DNA of 64,000 nt from Bombardia bombarda (GCA_030512295.1 JAULSR010000005.1:2604001-2668000); one strand, 5' to 3'; positions 1 through 12,430 are shown, counted from the first letter of the stretch. Notes: generated by a model from the letters alone, not told the origin. Numbers and translations: made by a program.

Positions 1-2
1 TC

Positions 3-218
3 CCCGGTTACGTTATGGAGACGGGATGGCCCACTGGCGGCGACTGCATTGGCGTCGCTTGCCCCGGTGAGGAGCAGCAGCACCAGGCTCTTGCGTCCAT
101 CAAGCAGGAACTTGGCAGCCAGGTGGTCTTCTTCTCCTTCACCGACGATGCGTGGAAGAAGCCTGGTGCCTGCAACTGTGAGCAGCATTGGGGCTGCGCC
201 AAGGTCTTTGGTGTTTAA
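3..218 (+). CDS. GH17 beta-1,3-glucanase-like protein, C-terminal part
   Basis: This is the 3' end of a gene that enters from the left edge; the frame is open from base 3 to the TAA at 216-218. The segment carries the GH17 signature ETGWP, in which the glutamate is the catalytic nucleophile of the family, followed by FFSFTDDAWK and a final HWGC, which match the C-terminal end of the GH17 barrel (usually FEAFDEPWK ... WGLF). The family cleaves cell-wall beta-1,3-glucan and is normally secreted or wall-bound, but the signal peptide and the acid/base residue lie outside the window. The cysteines in the last 20 residues (GACNCEQHWGC) suggest a disulfide-stabilised C-terminus. The family call is fairly sure; endo- versus transglycosidase action cannot be decided. 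Confidence 0.75.
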   Translation, partial: PGYVMETGWPTGGDCIGVACPGEEQQHQALASIKQELGSQVVFFSFTDDAWKKPGACNCEQHWGCAKVFGV

Positions 219-584
219 GCAAGACCCTGCCCGTCAAATAATGGCTAAATGCATGCATAACTGTTAGCCATGTCTTGTTCTTTGTATATACATATACCCC
301 GTGGCGGCCAGCCTGCAGTTATAGAGAAAATAACAATTTGCCGAACCTGAAGTTGCCAAAGCATACGCGGTGGTGGTTTTGACATGGTACCTATGCACTG
401 CTTACCTGACATATATCACATTCCCTACCTAGCACGTTTCATCACAATTGACTGGCATCGACCGTTGGAACTAATACCAATACTAACTGGTCCCGTATTC
501 CGTAGTGTAGAATACTTTGTAGTTCGCTAGGAGAACTCGAGCTGTGGCCGATTTTGATCCATGTTGCTTATTTGTACGGCGTAG
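219..584. other. Gene-free gap before the P450 relic
   Basis: No coding exon could be recognised here. A complete P450 would need its N-terminal membrane anchor and the start of the catalytic domain in this interval; all three forward frames were read and nothing resembling a hydrophobic anchor was found. An AG acceptor at 583-584 fits the first recognisable P450 exon. Confidence 0.5.
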
Positions 585-2157
585 TATTTGGCAGTCAATC
601 GCACGAGAAATGTTGAAGCCAAAGATACCAATTATGTCGTTCAAACCTTGATGGGCGATACCGTCGTGCTTGCTCCCAAGTTTCTCGACGAGCTCAACAT
701 GCTTTCCGAGTCCAGACTGAGCTCCAGTGCGGCCTTGGTAGACAATGTCATAGGGAAATACAACGGAATAGACCTGATTTCGCAAGTTCACTTGACCAAC
801 GATATCTGCAGAGGCCCTTTCACAAGGAATCTCGGTAAGTACTATCTGTCACTCGCTCTCAAACTCATCCCAAAAACTGATGAAAACAGCTGTCTTTCTT
901 CCAAGAATCGCCGGGGAACTTCGGACGGCCATGACAGAACAGCTTAGCCAGAGCACCTCTACAGATGCTGTAGAGATATGCATCACCGCCTGCGACCTTT
1001 TATTCTCCTTCATCCACAGAATATCGTCTCTGGTCTTTGTCGGCAAGGAGCACTGCCACAATCCCATCTGGACGGATGCCGTCACAAACCTGCCCGTCGA
1101 TGTCGAGATCACAAAGTTCATCCTGCTGCCATTCCCATATTATCTCCGACGCTTCATCGCACCTCTCGTCCCCCAGCGGAACCGCATCATGCGTCAGCGG
1201 GCCGCCGTGCGCGACCTCTTGTTCTCCGCGTCGAAAGAACTCGCAGCCAAGGAAGGAACCCAGTGTGATGAAGCTGCTAGTGAGAGCGGCAGAGATGCAG
1301 ATGCACACCGGATAGCTACTAGGCTTTTGCTACTGACGGCTGCTGCGGTAAGAAGATCGTGAAACAAGGGCGTAGTAGATTGGTAGCTCGCCTGGCTGAC
1401 AGGCTGCAACAGCTTCATACATCCTCCATGGCCATCACACACGCCATATTTGACCTCTGCACCAGGCCTGAATACATGAAGCCTTTCCGTGCCGAAGCAC
1501 AAGCAGCTCTCGCTCAGGGCAATGGGGAATGGAAACTTTCAACCTTGAAAAGACTCCATCGGTTAGATAACTTCCTCAAGGAGTCTCAGCGTGTAAACCA
1601 ATCCGCATTTCGTAAGCATGAAAGTACACATACTCCCACCCCCTGCCTACCTAAGCTGACTATGGTACTTATTTACCATCTCTCACCCCCCAGTCGGCTT
1701 CGACCGCAAAGTCATGTCCCCCATCTCCCTATCCGACAACAAGACGGTGCTCCCGCCAGGAGCTACAATCTCTATCCCCGGCGGCCCCATGGCGCGCGAC
1801 CCGACATTCTACAACGATCCCTATCGCTTCGATCCTCTCCGCTTCTATCGCCGTAGCGGCAAGGAGGGTGACGATACTACTACTACTACTACCGATAGCA
1901 GCCCCCCACCACCACCGTCACAACAGGACTACACAGGTATCGAACGGGGCAACCTCTCATGGGGGAGTGGCAGGTTCACCTGCCCGGGACGGTAGTACGC
2001 AGCAGCCATGATCAAGCTGATCCTAGCCAACTTGCTGCTGGACTATGACTTGTCGTTTCCTGCCAGCCAGACCGAGCGGCCGACGAATGCAAAATACGAC
2101 ACTGAGATCCATCCGGATTTTGGGCAAAAGATTGTTTTGAGGAAGAGGTCGATTTAG
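585..2157 (+). pseudogene. Cytochrome P450 relic (ent-kaurene oxidase-like), interrupted
   Basis: Four exons can be placed: 585-834, 890-1347, 1413-1611 and 1694-2157, with introns at 835-889, 1348-1412 and 1612-1693. They encode a fungal microsomal P450 resembling the CYP503/ent-kaurene oxidase-like group. Visible landmarks are the segment LMGDTVVL near the N-terminus, LHTSSMAITHAIFDL (I-helix region), RPEYMKPFRAE, LKRLHRLDNFLKESQR (K-helix ExxR), ISIPGGPMARDP and the heme loop WGSGRFTCPGR with the cysteine ligand. Three faults are visible. The N-terminal exon is missing. A TAG at 1993-1995 follows the heme motif directly, and the same frame then runs on through YAAAMIKLILANLLL to a natural stop at 2155-2157. 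A pair of compensating shifts lies at about 1255 and 1282. Family membership is firm, the exact subfamily is not. Confidence 0.8.
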
Positions 2158-3314
2158 AAGGTTCCTTGAAGGTGAAGGTAGGTTAGTTGCAGTAGTATAC
2201 AATTATAGTGAAGGCAATGAATATTACATCCATTGACTTCTTGTGCCACCAAGTGACCGTTTATCGTCTCCCCTTATACCCCATCACAAATTCTTCCGCC
2301 TATAACCGCACTCGCTCCGATCACAATAGACCCGTAGGTATCCCCAAACACGTCACAATATAATGTCAGAAGGAAAAACAAGAAGAGCAGTAAAAAGGGG
2401 TATAATATAAAGCAATCAAACCGACAAAACACGCAAGACAGGCAGGGTAAACGCACGCAACGTAAACAAGACATCTTTATCTACATTTTCCTCTCCCCCT
2501 TTTCCCTAGCCTTGCTATATTTTTGTTCATCCCATTGATAGTATTAGGTAGGTCACACTCAAAACTCGAGAAAGAACCGCCCGAAGGAATCTCTTCTTCC
2601 CCACCACGCCCCCCTTCACCTGCCTGTTTCTGTCTCGAATTATTATATGTACATTGTTATTTGCCCAGCAAAATATCCCTAACCTACCAATCCAGCCATC
2701 CATCCATCCTGTCGCAAACCCTACCTACCCCCCAATCCCCCCTTCGACCAGCATAGGTAGGCAAGTCCGCAATAACCACCAACTGCAACAAAAAGCCAAG
2801 TGGTACTCGCTAAATGATCAAAAAAAATTAAAAAGAGCAAACACCCCCAACCCCGAAGCGAAACTGGTGTATAATTGTAAAAGGGGCAAAGCAAACAAGT
2901 AAAGATGTGTCTACTCTTTTCTCCCTTCCCTTGCTTCCTTCCCTCAAAACCCCTCAATCGGTAACCCTTGTCAGGCCTCAGCATCCCTTCGAACGCCGGA
3001 CCGAACCTACGCAATGAAAAAGAAAGAGAGGAAAAAAGAAACGCCTTGACCGATGCTTCAGAGCCTTCCTACAGTGGGCCAATCTAGGCAAAAAGGACCA
3101 AGGTAAAGAAAAAAAAGGCATAATGTTGCCCCAAGAGGTGAATCAGTTCAGTCAGTAGATCTGAGTTCTCCTCTCCTATACCCCTTCCTATGATCTGCTC
3201 TCTAAGCAGCAAAATATGGTATCATGATCTTCAAGTCAACGCTCGCTATAACGCAACCGCAGCGAATAAGAGTGCAACCCAACAGAGCCTGCCCCCTCAT
3301 ATCAAATTACGTTC
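2158..3314. other. Intergenic, AT-richer, between convergent genes
   Basis: This gap separates the convergent P450 relic and KAR9 gene. No gene seen. It holds 3' flanks of both, with short repeats of TAGGTAGG and CCATCCATCC that recur in other intergenic parts of the window. Confidence 0.5.
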
Positions 3315-6300
3315 TCAGCCTATCCATCTCGGCTTCGTATCCTTGCCCTTACTATCGGTCGAAGAGCTGCTGGTTTTCCGCATCATCGCAAATCTGGCGC
3401 CAGCAACCGCCTGTGGACTTTCCCTCCCCGTAACGCTCATACCAGGTTTTGGCTGAGGAAGAAAACTTGTTCGCCGACCAGATCGAGCGGAGGCCAAGGA
3501 GCTAGCTGGCCTGGCTGCACCAGTATCTGGTGACGGTTCGTTGATCCTCGGCGGCTGGAAAGAAGCCCGTCTGTTATTCGGCCCTGACGCCGAGAGCTGT
3601 GCGCCAAGCTGAGGTCTCGATAGCGTCTGCTGAGAGTAGGGGCCGGGAGATGCGAGCTTCTCGCTAAATGAGAGGCGTGATACTGAGCCGTATTTGGATG
3701 GAGTGTCTTCGGGAATTAGAGAAGCAGAAGCCGCCCGAGACAGAGGACTTCGAAGACTTGGCAGCTTCGAGGTGGACGATGGCGTCAGAGCCGAGGCGGA
3801 ACGGATAGGAGTGGGTGTCCTCTTGGCGTACGGGCTTGGAGTGGTCAGAGTAAGTGGCTTGAAATTGTGGCCCGTGTCAACATCTGATGTATTCGTAGAA
3901 GCATTCCACCTAGGCTTGTTGCCCAACACTGATGCTGGTCTTGGTATTCGGTTCCCAGTGGGGGTAGTTGATCCTTCCCGCGAAGGTGATGAGAGGGTTG
4001 ACATGCGTGGTGTGAGAGGCTTTCGGGGAACATGATTCGCGGGAGTTGGAAGTGATGACAGTCTCCTGCCCGCAAACTGAGGGAGATGACTGTTGCTACC
4101 CGAACGTTGCTTCAGAGCCTGAGCACTTTTCTGAGAGCCGAGTCCCGAGTTTGACATTATTACCGACGACGGAGGTGAGCTCTGTGGGGTCTCGTTCCCA
4201 CTTCCGACTGTGGACCTGTCATTTGAGAGCATGCTCGAGATCGAGTCTCGAAGCTGCTGCCCTTTCTTGTCGGCCTGCATCTCCTCTAGGGAAGTATCGA
4301 GTTCCGCCATGCGCTCTTTTAGCTCTTGCCACTTTGCCTGCATTTCTGTATGTAGGCGTAAGATCTCGCCGTTGACCGTCAAGCGATCCTTGACCCCTTT
4401 ATCGATTATGGACAAGACCCGTTCGATGGCCGGGCCGTAGTGAGTCTTCTTGCCCTCGTAGTTTTCAATCTTGCTGCTCATCATGGGCTGGTTAGTCAAA
4501 TGCATCCGTGCATCGACTGCCTCCTTGAGCCTCGCCACACTTCTTTCCACCGACTCGTACATCTTGCTGGCCTGCCGTCCGGCATTTCGAAATACCAAGA
4601 CCCAACGATCTTCGCCAAGCTCTTTCCGGAGAGACTCGGCATCCTTTTCCAGTTTTCTATAAGTATTGTCCAAATTGGATCTCCGCATCTCCAACTCCTC
4701 GCAGGCCGTAGAGAAAATGCTCTCTGCCCTGTTCTCAAAGACGGATAGCCTCATGGGGAGGAAGTCCAGCGAGGCCCTCAAGGGCTGCATCCTAGCAAAC
4801 AAGGCCAGTAAACTCGAATCATCCTGAGAAATGCCTGTTGAGCTGGGGGAAGGCGAGCTAGGGCTGACGGGGAACGGGGGGAGACTGTATCGATTATTGG
4901 CGGCGGCCTGAAATCGTGAGGCTGCTGGGGGGGTCTCTTCGACGATGGTCTCCAGATCTCCAATATCTACACCATCCGCAGTGGTGATAGTCAGTAATGA
5001 CTTGTGCCGCCGCTCCTCCATTTCAAAGACCAGCCGGCTTAGATCGTCCATCTCGTTCTGTATGTCTCCGAGAACCATGTTCCACAGTTCCTCCCACTCC
5101 ATGGCGATTTCGACCTGTGCTTTGACATGGTGCAGAGTTGTGCGGACCTTCACCCACTCATCCATGATGGACTCCATCTGCGCGACAGCCCTCCTCAGGT
5201 CATCTGTCGAGACAATGCTGATATCATCGCGGCCCTGCAGTTCCTCAATGGCGCCCACGTAGACGTTGATGAGTTCCTCAAATCGAATGATGGCATTCTC
5301 AACCTCCTCCACGCCCTCGCGCCCGCCAGCAGCCGCCCACTCGACGTCGTCATCGCTCTCCAGGCCTCCAATCACCTCCGAGGCCTTGTATATCCAACCG
5401 CGTATCTGCTCGGCAGCACCAATCAGAGCTCTGGTGGCTGCCTGGGCTGTCGGGATAGCAGAAACTTTACTGGACAAGGACTCGGCATCCGGGAGCTGTA
5501 TCGAGGTCAGCTGGGCGAGCTGATTGGAGAACGAAGCGCGAGATAACGTGTAGATAGAACCGGGACGTTGGAGACACAGGGGGTTGAAGTATGAGATGGC
5601 GTCGGGATTGAAAACGTCGTTGGAGCTTGCCGTCGACGGTTGGGCGGCGTGTGAGACCGAGGCATGTGAAGAGTGCGGTATTGGCGGGGTATCCTTGGGG
5701 GCGGAGGAGGTGCGGGACCGTCGTCGAGTCGAGGCGGTCGTGTATCCCTCGCAAGGTGCTCCTCGCGTGTTTCTCGCTGAACTTTGACACCGTTTCCATT
5801 GGTGTGGTCGGGCAGACGATACTTGTTTGTGTCCATTTCCAGCGGCTGGGAGGCGGCGATTGCAGGCAGAAACTCGGGGTTGGCCTCGCCGTCAGCTGCC
5901 GGGTAGATGGTGACCTCGTCAGGGTCGGGCCTGTTTTGCGATTTGTTGGACCTCAAGCTCGACTTGGATGAGATGCGGACAATGCCCTTCCAGGGGCGAC
6001 CCCGCCGCTCGACAAGTGGATTTGCAGGGTTGGTTTGGTGGCCCTGGTCTAGTTTCCTAAGCTGCTCTTCGGGAAGCCGACCGATCTCGAGGTAGTGAGA
6101 AGGGGGCGGAGACGCGGATTTGCGGGCGCCAAAGCCTAGGGCCTTCAAGCGCGCCGCGAGCCCAGGTGAGGGCCTTCGAGGGTGATGTTTTGGTGCCGAG
6201 GATGGAGTGGTGGGAGGAGGTGCCGAGGCGTCATTTGCAGATAACTGGTGCTGTTGTGCTGTCGGTTGTTGTGATTGCTGTGGTAGTTGCGGTATCGAGA

Positions 6301-6574
6301 ATTCGGGCTGCTGCTGATCGACGTTTAGGTTGTTGCTAACGGCTGTAGGGTGGAGATAGTGCTGTTGTTTTTGTTGTTGTTGATGGGCGGCGTCGAAGGA
6401 GCTCAGCTGCAAAAGCTCGCTAGGGATGTCAGAGAAGGTTAGCAGGCCAGCGCCATGGTGGTGGTGGTGGTGGTCTGCATGGCCTGCGCTCGTCCCCGCA
6501 TTGCCAGTAGTTGTAGAGGCCGTAATGTTGTTGCATTCACTCCTGCCTGGAGCAGCAGCCGGTAAACTAGTCAT
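3315..6574 (-). CDS. kar9: KAR9-family spindle/nuclear positioning protein, with one frame change
   Basis: The protein is the KAR9-type cortical adaptor that links EB1/Bim1 on microtubule tips to actin-based transport for spindle and nuclear positioning. The ATG at 6574 opens a low-complexity N-terminus (His6 run, Gln runs, Pro-rich). The KAR9 domain starts near GSIYTLSRAS (about 5560) and continues through QLTSIQLPDAE, EQIRGWIYKASEV and a long helical region to about 4250; the tail to 3315 is Ser/Pro-rich and basic. The tail has three S-x-L-P motifs (SSLP, SKLP, SFLP) of the kind EB1 proteins bind; that use is inferred. The N-terminal frame (open to 5507) and the KAR9 frame (open from before 5800) differ. 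Adding one G to the GGG run at 5746-5748 would join HLARG to YTTAST and give one 1,086-residue protein. An unmarked small intron is the alternative, but no convincing donor/acceptor pair was found. Confidence 0.8.
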
Positions 6575-9284
6575 TTATCTGCGTCCAGAGACCAGACTGA
6601 ACAGAGGGTGTTTTTTGGGGCGGGATTGCGCAGGGCAGAGCGCAGAGAAGAGCGCAGTGCAGTGCACACACAGTGTAAAAGTGTGTTCGCGTTTGGGGAT
6701 GTAGGTGGGCCGCCGCCGACCACGACTGCCCTTATGCTTAGGTTCGTTTTCCGTCGAAAATCACGGCTAGATTGGGAAAACTTGAATGGTTGGTCACCGC
6801 CTCGCTGAGAGTGCCTCACCCCTCTGACTGGTCGAGGCGGGTTGGGCTAGGCAAGGTAGGTAGTTGTTGTGATCGAATTGGCTGGCGACTGTATGTAGTA
6901 GGTAAGGTAGTCTGCAGTATTACGTACGGGAGAATGTAGCACGCGTTTACTGTGTGGTCAAAGTAGGTATGCACTGACGCGACTGCCCCTTCGAACTCGC
7001 AGTCCCGGGCGGTGATCGCGATTGTAATTGGGAGGCGACGTAGGCGACACTGCGGGAGTCCTTGCGCCTGCAGGAGGCGAACGCGCGAGATGCCCCAAAA
7101 GTGACAGATGCTGGCAAATGACGATCCGATTTCATCCCCTGAATAAAAGACCCGCAGCCGGTGGAGTGAGAATTGCACAGGCGATCGGCTCGGCAGGAAA
7201 AGGGCCAGAACTCAGAAGGCGACAGAGGACAGCCTTTTTTTCAAGACCTCTCATTCGCAACTGTTGAGAGAAAGCATGATCGGTTTAGGCTCAAGGGAGA
7301 AAGCAAGACCCGAAACGGCCGACAAAGTTGGAACTTGATGAGGTGCCCAAGGGGTTGAGAGGGACGATGAAACATTATACATCACTCGTCAAGCTGTAAC
7401 GTTGGGTATTGTACTCCCGGTAACCTTATTAATCGAGATGCCTTGATGCCTACCTACCTTGGCCTTTTCCAACAAATCGCAACATGTTGCCCATTTCAAA
7501 GATGGCTCACAGATTCTGGATACCTAGGTAGATAACTCTCTGTCAATTGACACTTGTGAAATTGCCATGTACAGAAAGGCAATCAACCTAGCTCACAGAT
7601 AGCGGTAGTTGGCAGTCCAGATAACGGGCCCCCAAGATTCCAAACGGACGTAAGCGCAGGGGTCATCCAAATTATATTAAATTTACACCATCCATGGACC
7701 ATGGTCAGGGACGCGCCGGGAAGCCGCTTTGTTCTCCGGCCCAGCCATTTGGGTGTGGTGGGGCGACGTTATTAAGCTTCGGAGCATGTCTAATAGGTAC
7801 CTAGGTAGTTCTAATAGGTACGGAACGTACCTTGGCTTTCTTTTTTCCCCCCCTTCTTTCCTTTCCCTCTGGATCTTCCCTCAGATCTGGAATCCCCAAT
7901 ATATTATGATCAACTGCACTAGAATTGGAAACTAGATCACTGCGGTGTGCTATTCTCAACCATGGGTGGCTTTTCAAGATAGGGGCTGGCTACCCCGTAC
8001 GCCCAAGATGCCAATCTACCAGCAACTTAATGGCGAAGACTGTTTCAACGGCCAATCGGTCTATCAACACCCCTCGGGCTTCATGTCATTTTGGCTACAG
8101 CCTACCTACAAGCGGATTCCTGGATGGCCAAAATGGAAGGACATGGGTCTTTTAGGTTTCGATGATGTAGCACGGTTTGCGGGGCACTATGTGATTACCT
8201 AGAAGTGTAATTCCTTCTAGTGCTCTCTGACTTTGCCGCCAAAGTTTGGTGGCATGAGGATCCGTTCGCACGCTAGAAACAGGCTAGGTGCGTAGAAATG
8301 AATGTGAGACGAGATGATGACACGAGAAGGAGAGTATATTGTACGTTAATAAGGAGTGGCCGCTGTCTTGGGATTATATGCTGGGTTTGGATTTGGATTT
8401 GGATTGCGAGACTCAATCCAATTCCAACCTAGGTACCTCGGCATTTATTTTCAGGTGGTCCAACTTCAACAGTACAGCAAAAGGACATCCAATGCAATTT
8501 GCTGGACGTGATTGATCTCGGAGCACAGGGTTATCGCAAATTCCAGGGTCCGTACCACCAAAGCAGAGTCCACCAAAGCCCACCCGATCCCACCACGGAC
8601 GAGTCGGTGGCTCCATGTCCAAGTGCCACTTGCGCAATTGAACGGGCCGTGGCAGTGGCACGCTGGCACGCCCCTGGCACAGGCACGCTGACACTAGACT
8701 AGGAACTGACACCCACCTAATCCCGACCTGAAGGCTGCCCGAAGTCCCCTCAAGCTCCCCCACCCTGAACGCGTCCCGACACTCCAATTGCCCCAATCCG
8801 TCTCACGGCAATTCTTCCGCCTGACGCAGCTCGACCGATCCTCTCATTTCTGCCTGCAGGAGCTCCCCTTGTCGAGCAAGAACACAATATCCAAATATCC
8901 ATCGTCGTTCTTTCCAGAAGCTGCTGTGCGGTCGTCTCTCCTCTTCCCTTCTCCCGCGCATCACACTTTTTGTGTTTACCTCGGGGTGGCCCAGCGACCA
9001 AAGCAACGTTTCAAAGGCTAGGTGCCAAGCAATTCGCCAAAAGGGAATCACACGACAACAACAACTACTACTACACCACTACTTAGTACATCATCAAAGT
9101 CGGGGAAAATTTCGACGGAAAACATATTGTTCCAGTGGCCCAGAAAGGTCGCCAACTTGTCGACTTGCCGTCGAATTTGAAAGCTGGAGACGTGGGTCAA
9201 GCAGGACGCCCGCGGCTGCATTGCGCCTCCCGGCTCGGTAGCACAGCATCCCAACCGAGGTACCTTACCTTGGGTCACTAAGGT
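6575..9284. other. Shared upstream region of divergent genes
   Basis: The 2.7 kb lie between the start of the KAR9 gene (minus) and the start of the next gene (plus), so both promoters and 5' leaders must lie here. No convincing coding exon was seen; the small frames are short and compositionally random. A threefold TTTGGA repeat lies at 8386-8405, and TAGGTA-type motifs at 7527-7532 and 7797-7820. Confidence 0.5.
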
Positions 9285-11045
9285 ATGGCCGCCCAAGCCG
9301 TCGCCGCCCCTGAGGAGCAGCCCATGGTCCGGTGCGACTCACCCGAGCTCGACACCATGCCGACACGGGCTCTCGGCGCCCCTTCTGGCTTCTCCCGCTG
9401 CCTTTCGACTACGTCTACATTTTCTCATGGATCTGCAACTACGGACGCGTCCTACATGCGGGAGTCCCTCGGCAGCGATATTTCGGCCTTCTCACGCCAG
9501 TCATCGGGAAGCTACCAATCTTCACGCCCTTCCGATATCAACACCAGCGGCCATGTACTCCGAACCCGGCAGTCTACCGGCAGCTTGAACACGCCAAACA
9601 CCAGCAGGTCCGATGGCAGGCCGAGCAGACGGCGGGGCTTTATGCGTCCCCAGGGCACCGACTTTGCCGCCAGCGCCCGCTCACGCGAGAGCGTGCTGAG
9701 CCTGGGTAGTATTGCCCATCTTCAATACTATTTTGCCCGCACCGGCCTTCTTGATGGCAAGGGCGGCCAGCTGGCACGGAAGCGACAACAAAAGGCACAC
9801 ACTCTAGATCTGTCTGCCCTGACTACCAGTTCCTTCTTGACGCCAAAAGCAATGGGTAGTGACCACGACTCGAGTTATGCCTCCATGGGGAGCAGTCCGG
9901 ATCTTACAGCACACAGTGCATTTGGAAGGGGCGGCATGGGCACCGACTCGATTGTCGAGTCGCCCCTGGAGGAGCATCATCCAGGGCTCCATGACGAGGA
10001 GTACTACCTAGACGAGTCTGACGAGAATGATGAGCCCATGCTACCCCCAACTACAAGTACTTATATCAACCGGGAGAAGCCCCTGCCGAAACCCCCGTCA
10101 ATTATAGAACTGAAATTAGAACTCAAGGCCGCCTTGAGCACGGCCACCGACGCATTGAGCGAGGCAAAGGCGACCACCAGCTCAAACCCACTCGAGTCTG
10201 CAGCAGTAGTTACACCGTCTTCTACACCGAAAAAAGGCTCGGCTACACCGCCCGGATGGTACGAGATCCAAGGGATGCATATCCTTGATGTCATGACCTT
10301 GGCAATCCGGGCCGCAAAGATATACTACACGACCCACGACCGGCCGGACCGTCTTGATGCCATCAAATCTGAGAAGGAAATCCGTGGCGAACTACTGTCC
10401 GTCATGGATGTGCTTAAACGCATGGCAACGCGCGGTTTTACCGGCGGTATGCGCGACGACGAGTTCCGCATTATGGATGCGTGGATCGCCGGACTGCGCG
10501 CCCTGCTGGCAGCCGAAGACGATATCAAAGCCGCAGAGGCGGCAGAACGGACGGGTTGGACCTGGCTAAAGCCCAGCACTTGGGAGGGCCGCGAATATGC
10601 CCGCGAGGAGGCGTTTATACGCTCCATGCTGGAAGGCAGCACGGATCCCGTCGAGGGTATGGAACCGCTACCGACTTGGACACCCATCGGCAGGAGCTCC
10701 CCCGTACCGACACCATTCCTATTAGCGCTGCAGAATGGGCTGCGACTGGTGCAGTTGCACAATTGCGCTGTGCACAAGTCACAGCAGCGGTTCGGCACGA
10801 TTGGAACCTTCCACACCGACACACAGAAGCCGTACCGCGCCGCCGACAACCTCCGCTACTGGATCAAGGCGGCAGAGCTGCGGTGGGAGGTGCTGCTCAA
10901 GGCGGATGCCCTGGGCCTTCAGTATAATACCAGCCCGCTGCTATGGGTCGATTTTGAAGATGTCATTCTCAAGTGGTGCCGGAAGGTGCGCGAGGAGATT
11001 GCTGGCGAACTCCAGTCCTCGGTGCTGCTAGTCACGACGCATTAA
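9285..11045 (+). CDS. Conserved fungal protein of unknown function, 586 residues
   Basis: A single-exon gene that starts at an ATG in good context (GGTATGGCC) and ends with TAA. I do not recognise a named domain. The first 230 residues are Ser/Thr-rich and probably disordered (many SRQSSGS-like stretches). An acidic segment EEYYLDESDENDE follows near residue 240, then a proline-rich stretch KPLPKPPS. The C-terminal half (about residues 325-580) looks folded and helical, starting with WYEIQGMHILDVMTL, with RIMDAWIAGLRALLAAEDD, a Trp-rich stretch GWTWLKPSTWEG, and ending in WVDFEDVILKWCRKVREEI. No signal peptide or membrane segment is evident. The helical half is the part likely to be conserved among ascomycetes, which is an impression, not a search result. 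Confidence 0.8.
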   Translation: MAAQAVAAPEEQPMVRCDSPELDTMPTRALGAPSGFSRCLSTTSTFSHGSATTDASYMRESLGSDISAFSRQSSGSYQSSRPSDINTSGHVLRTRQSTGSLNTPNTSRSDGRPSRRRGFMRPQGTDFAASARSRESVLSLGSIAHLQYYFARTGLLDGKGGQLARKRQQKAHTLDLSALTTSSFLTPKAMGSDHDSSYASMGSSPDLTAHSAFGRGGMGTDSIVESPLEEHHPGLHDEEYYLDESDENDEPMLPPTTSTYINREKPLPKPPSIIELKLELKAALSTATDALSEAKATTSSNPLESAAVVTPSSTPKKGSATPPGWYEIQGMHILDVMTLAIRAAKIYYTTHDRPDRLDAIKSEKEIRGELLSVMDVLKRMATRGFTGGMRDDEFRIMDAWIAGLRALLAAEDDIKAAEAAERTGWTWLKPSTWEGREYAREEAFIRSMLEGSTDPVEGMEPLPTWTPIGRSSPVPTPFLLALQNGLRLVQLHNCAVHKSQQRFGTIGTFHTDTQKPYRAADNLRYWIKAAELRWEVLLKADALGLQYNTSPLLWVDFEDVILKWCRKVREEIAGELQSSVLLVTTH

Positions 11046-11261
11046 CCCTACTATATCCATCACCGCCACTCGCTTCATCGACAAAAGTTTGGACTATCGC
11101 TGCAAAACTCAAAAAAGGTTACGTACATCATGGGAAAATCACGGCTTTCTTGAGGGGGAGTTGACATCGGTGGTTTTCTCTCATAAAATCTGAGGGAGAG
11201 GACAAAGTGTGTGTGCGGGGGATGACTGAGAAGATGTTATGACTTGATGCAATTATTCTAA

Positions 11262-11282
11262 CCCCCCCCCCCCCCCCCCCCC
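11262..11282. repeat. Poly(C) run of 21
   Basis: An uninterrupted C run directly followed by five T, 220 bases downstream of the preceding stop codon. Its true length is likely to be uncertain in any assembly. Confidence 0.9.
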
Positions 11283-12410
11283 TTTTTATTTGCCTTCTCC
11301 TCTTCACCCATATCTTTATTTATCTTTATTTATACACAACCTGCATACATCATTACACGACCCTTATTTTTACCAACCTCCCAATCGGATGTATCATACG
11401 ATCACGGGGGCCGGGGCTTATAGGGGACAAGGGAGTGGCCCCTTCTGTTTTGTTTTCTTTCTTTAGGGGTGGGGCTTGTTTTTATTCTCTTTTTTTTCTT
11501 TAAAAAAAAAAACTGCTTTTATTCATTTGCACCTTCATCGAACCCTTCGAAGCTGTGTTGTGTTCATCATTTGTTTCAACTTGCTCGTCCGAGGTTTTTA
11601 CAAAAATGCCAGTCGGAGCATTTTATTGGAAATGTGCTTGGTTCGTCTTGGCCTTAACACAACTGCTTTGCAGCTATTGGGTGGCAGTGGAAGTATAGGG
11701 AGAATTACGGGGATTGAAATCGCCGAGTGAACTTGGATTCATCCCAACCATACATAAATGTACATAGATAAACCCCTCCTCAAACGTTGCCGGCACAAAC
11801 GTCACGATAGATGTTTATAGGGGAGAAGGGGCGCCCACGGATTGGATGAATTACACATAGTGTGTCCTGTCTGGGTTACATCAGGATACTAGTTTAGAGC
11901 TTGTAAAAAGGCAGGACGGACAGGACATGTTGAATATACCAGACAGTACATATACCAGACAGTACTTAGTGCATCACAAAAAGCAACCAAACAAACTTCA
12001 AGTTTGTCTGATATCTATTTACTTACCTAACTACCTAAGTAGCTAGGTAGTAGTCTAGTCCCTTGGTTGCTGAATTATTACCCATTGTTTACGTAAAGTA
12101 TTCAAGAAAACAAAATCGTCATCCTGTCACATGCACATCAGCTGGCGCTGCAAGTGCAGCGAGCATGTACTAGTAGTTCAATCACATTCGAAATGGATTC
12201 ATTGGACCCTCTTAGTCTCTTAGTCCCACCGCAACACAACCCACAACAGCAAACGTCTTGGATACTGTCAAGCTGACCGGCAGACCCTATCGTCAAGGCA
12301 GTGTATTGAGATTAAATGCATCGATGCTATAAGTTTAGAATATTTCAATAGCATAATATCGGGTGGTAGGTACTTGTCTTTTAAATGACATAGGAGTAAT
12401 AATACGACCA

Positions 12411-12430
12411 CCACCGCCGCCGCCGCCGCT
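12411..12430. repeat. CCG/GCC triplet repeat
   Basis: About six GCC-type units in non-coding sequence. Confidence 0.7.
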
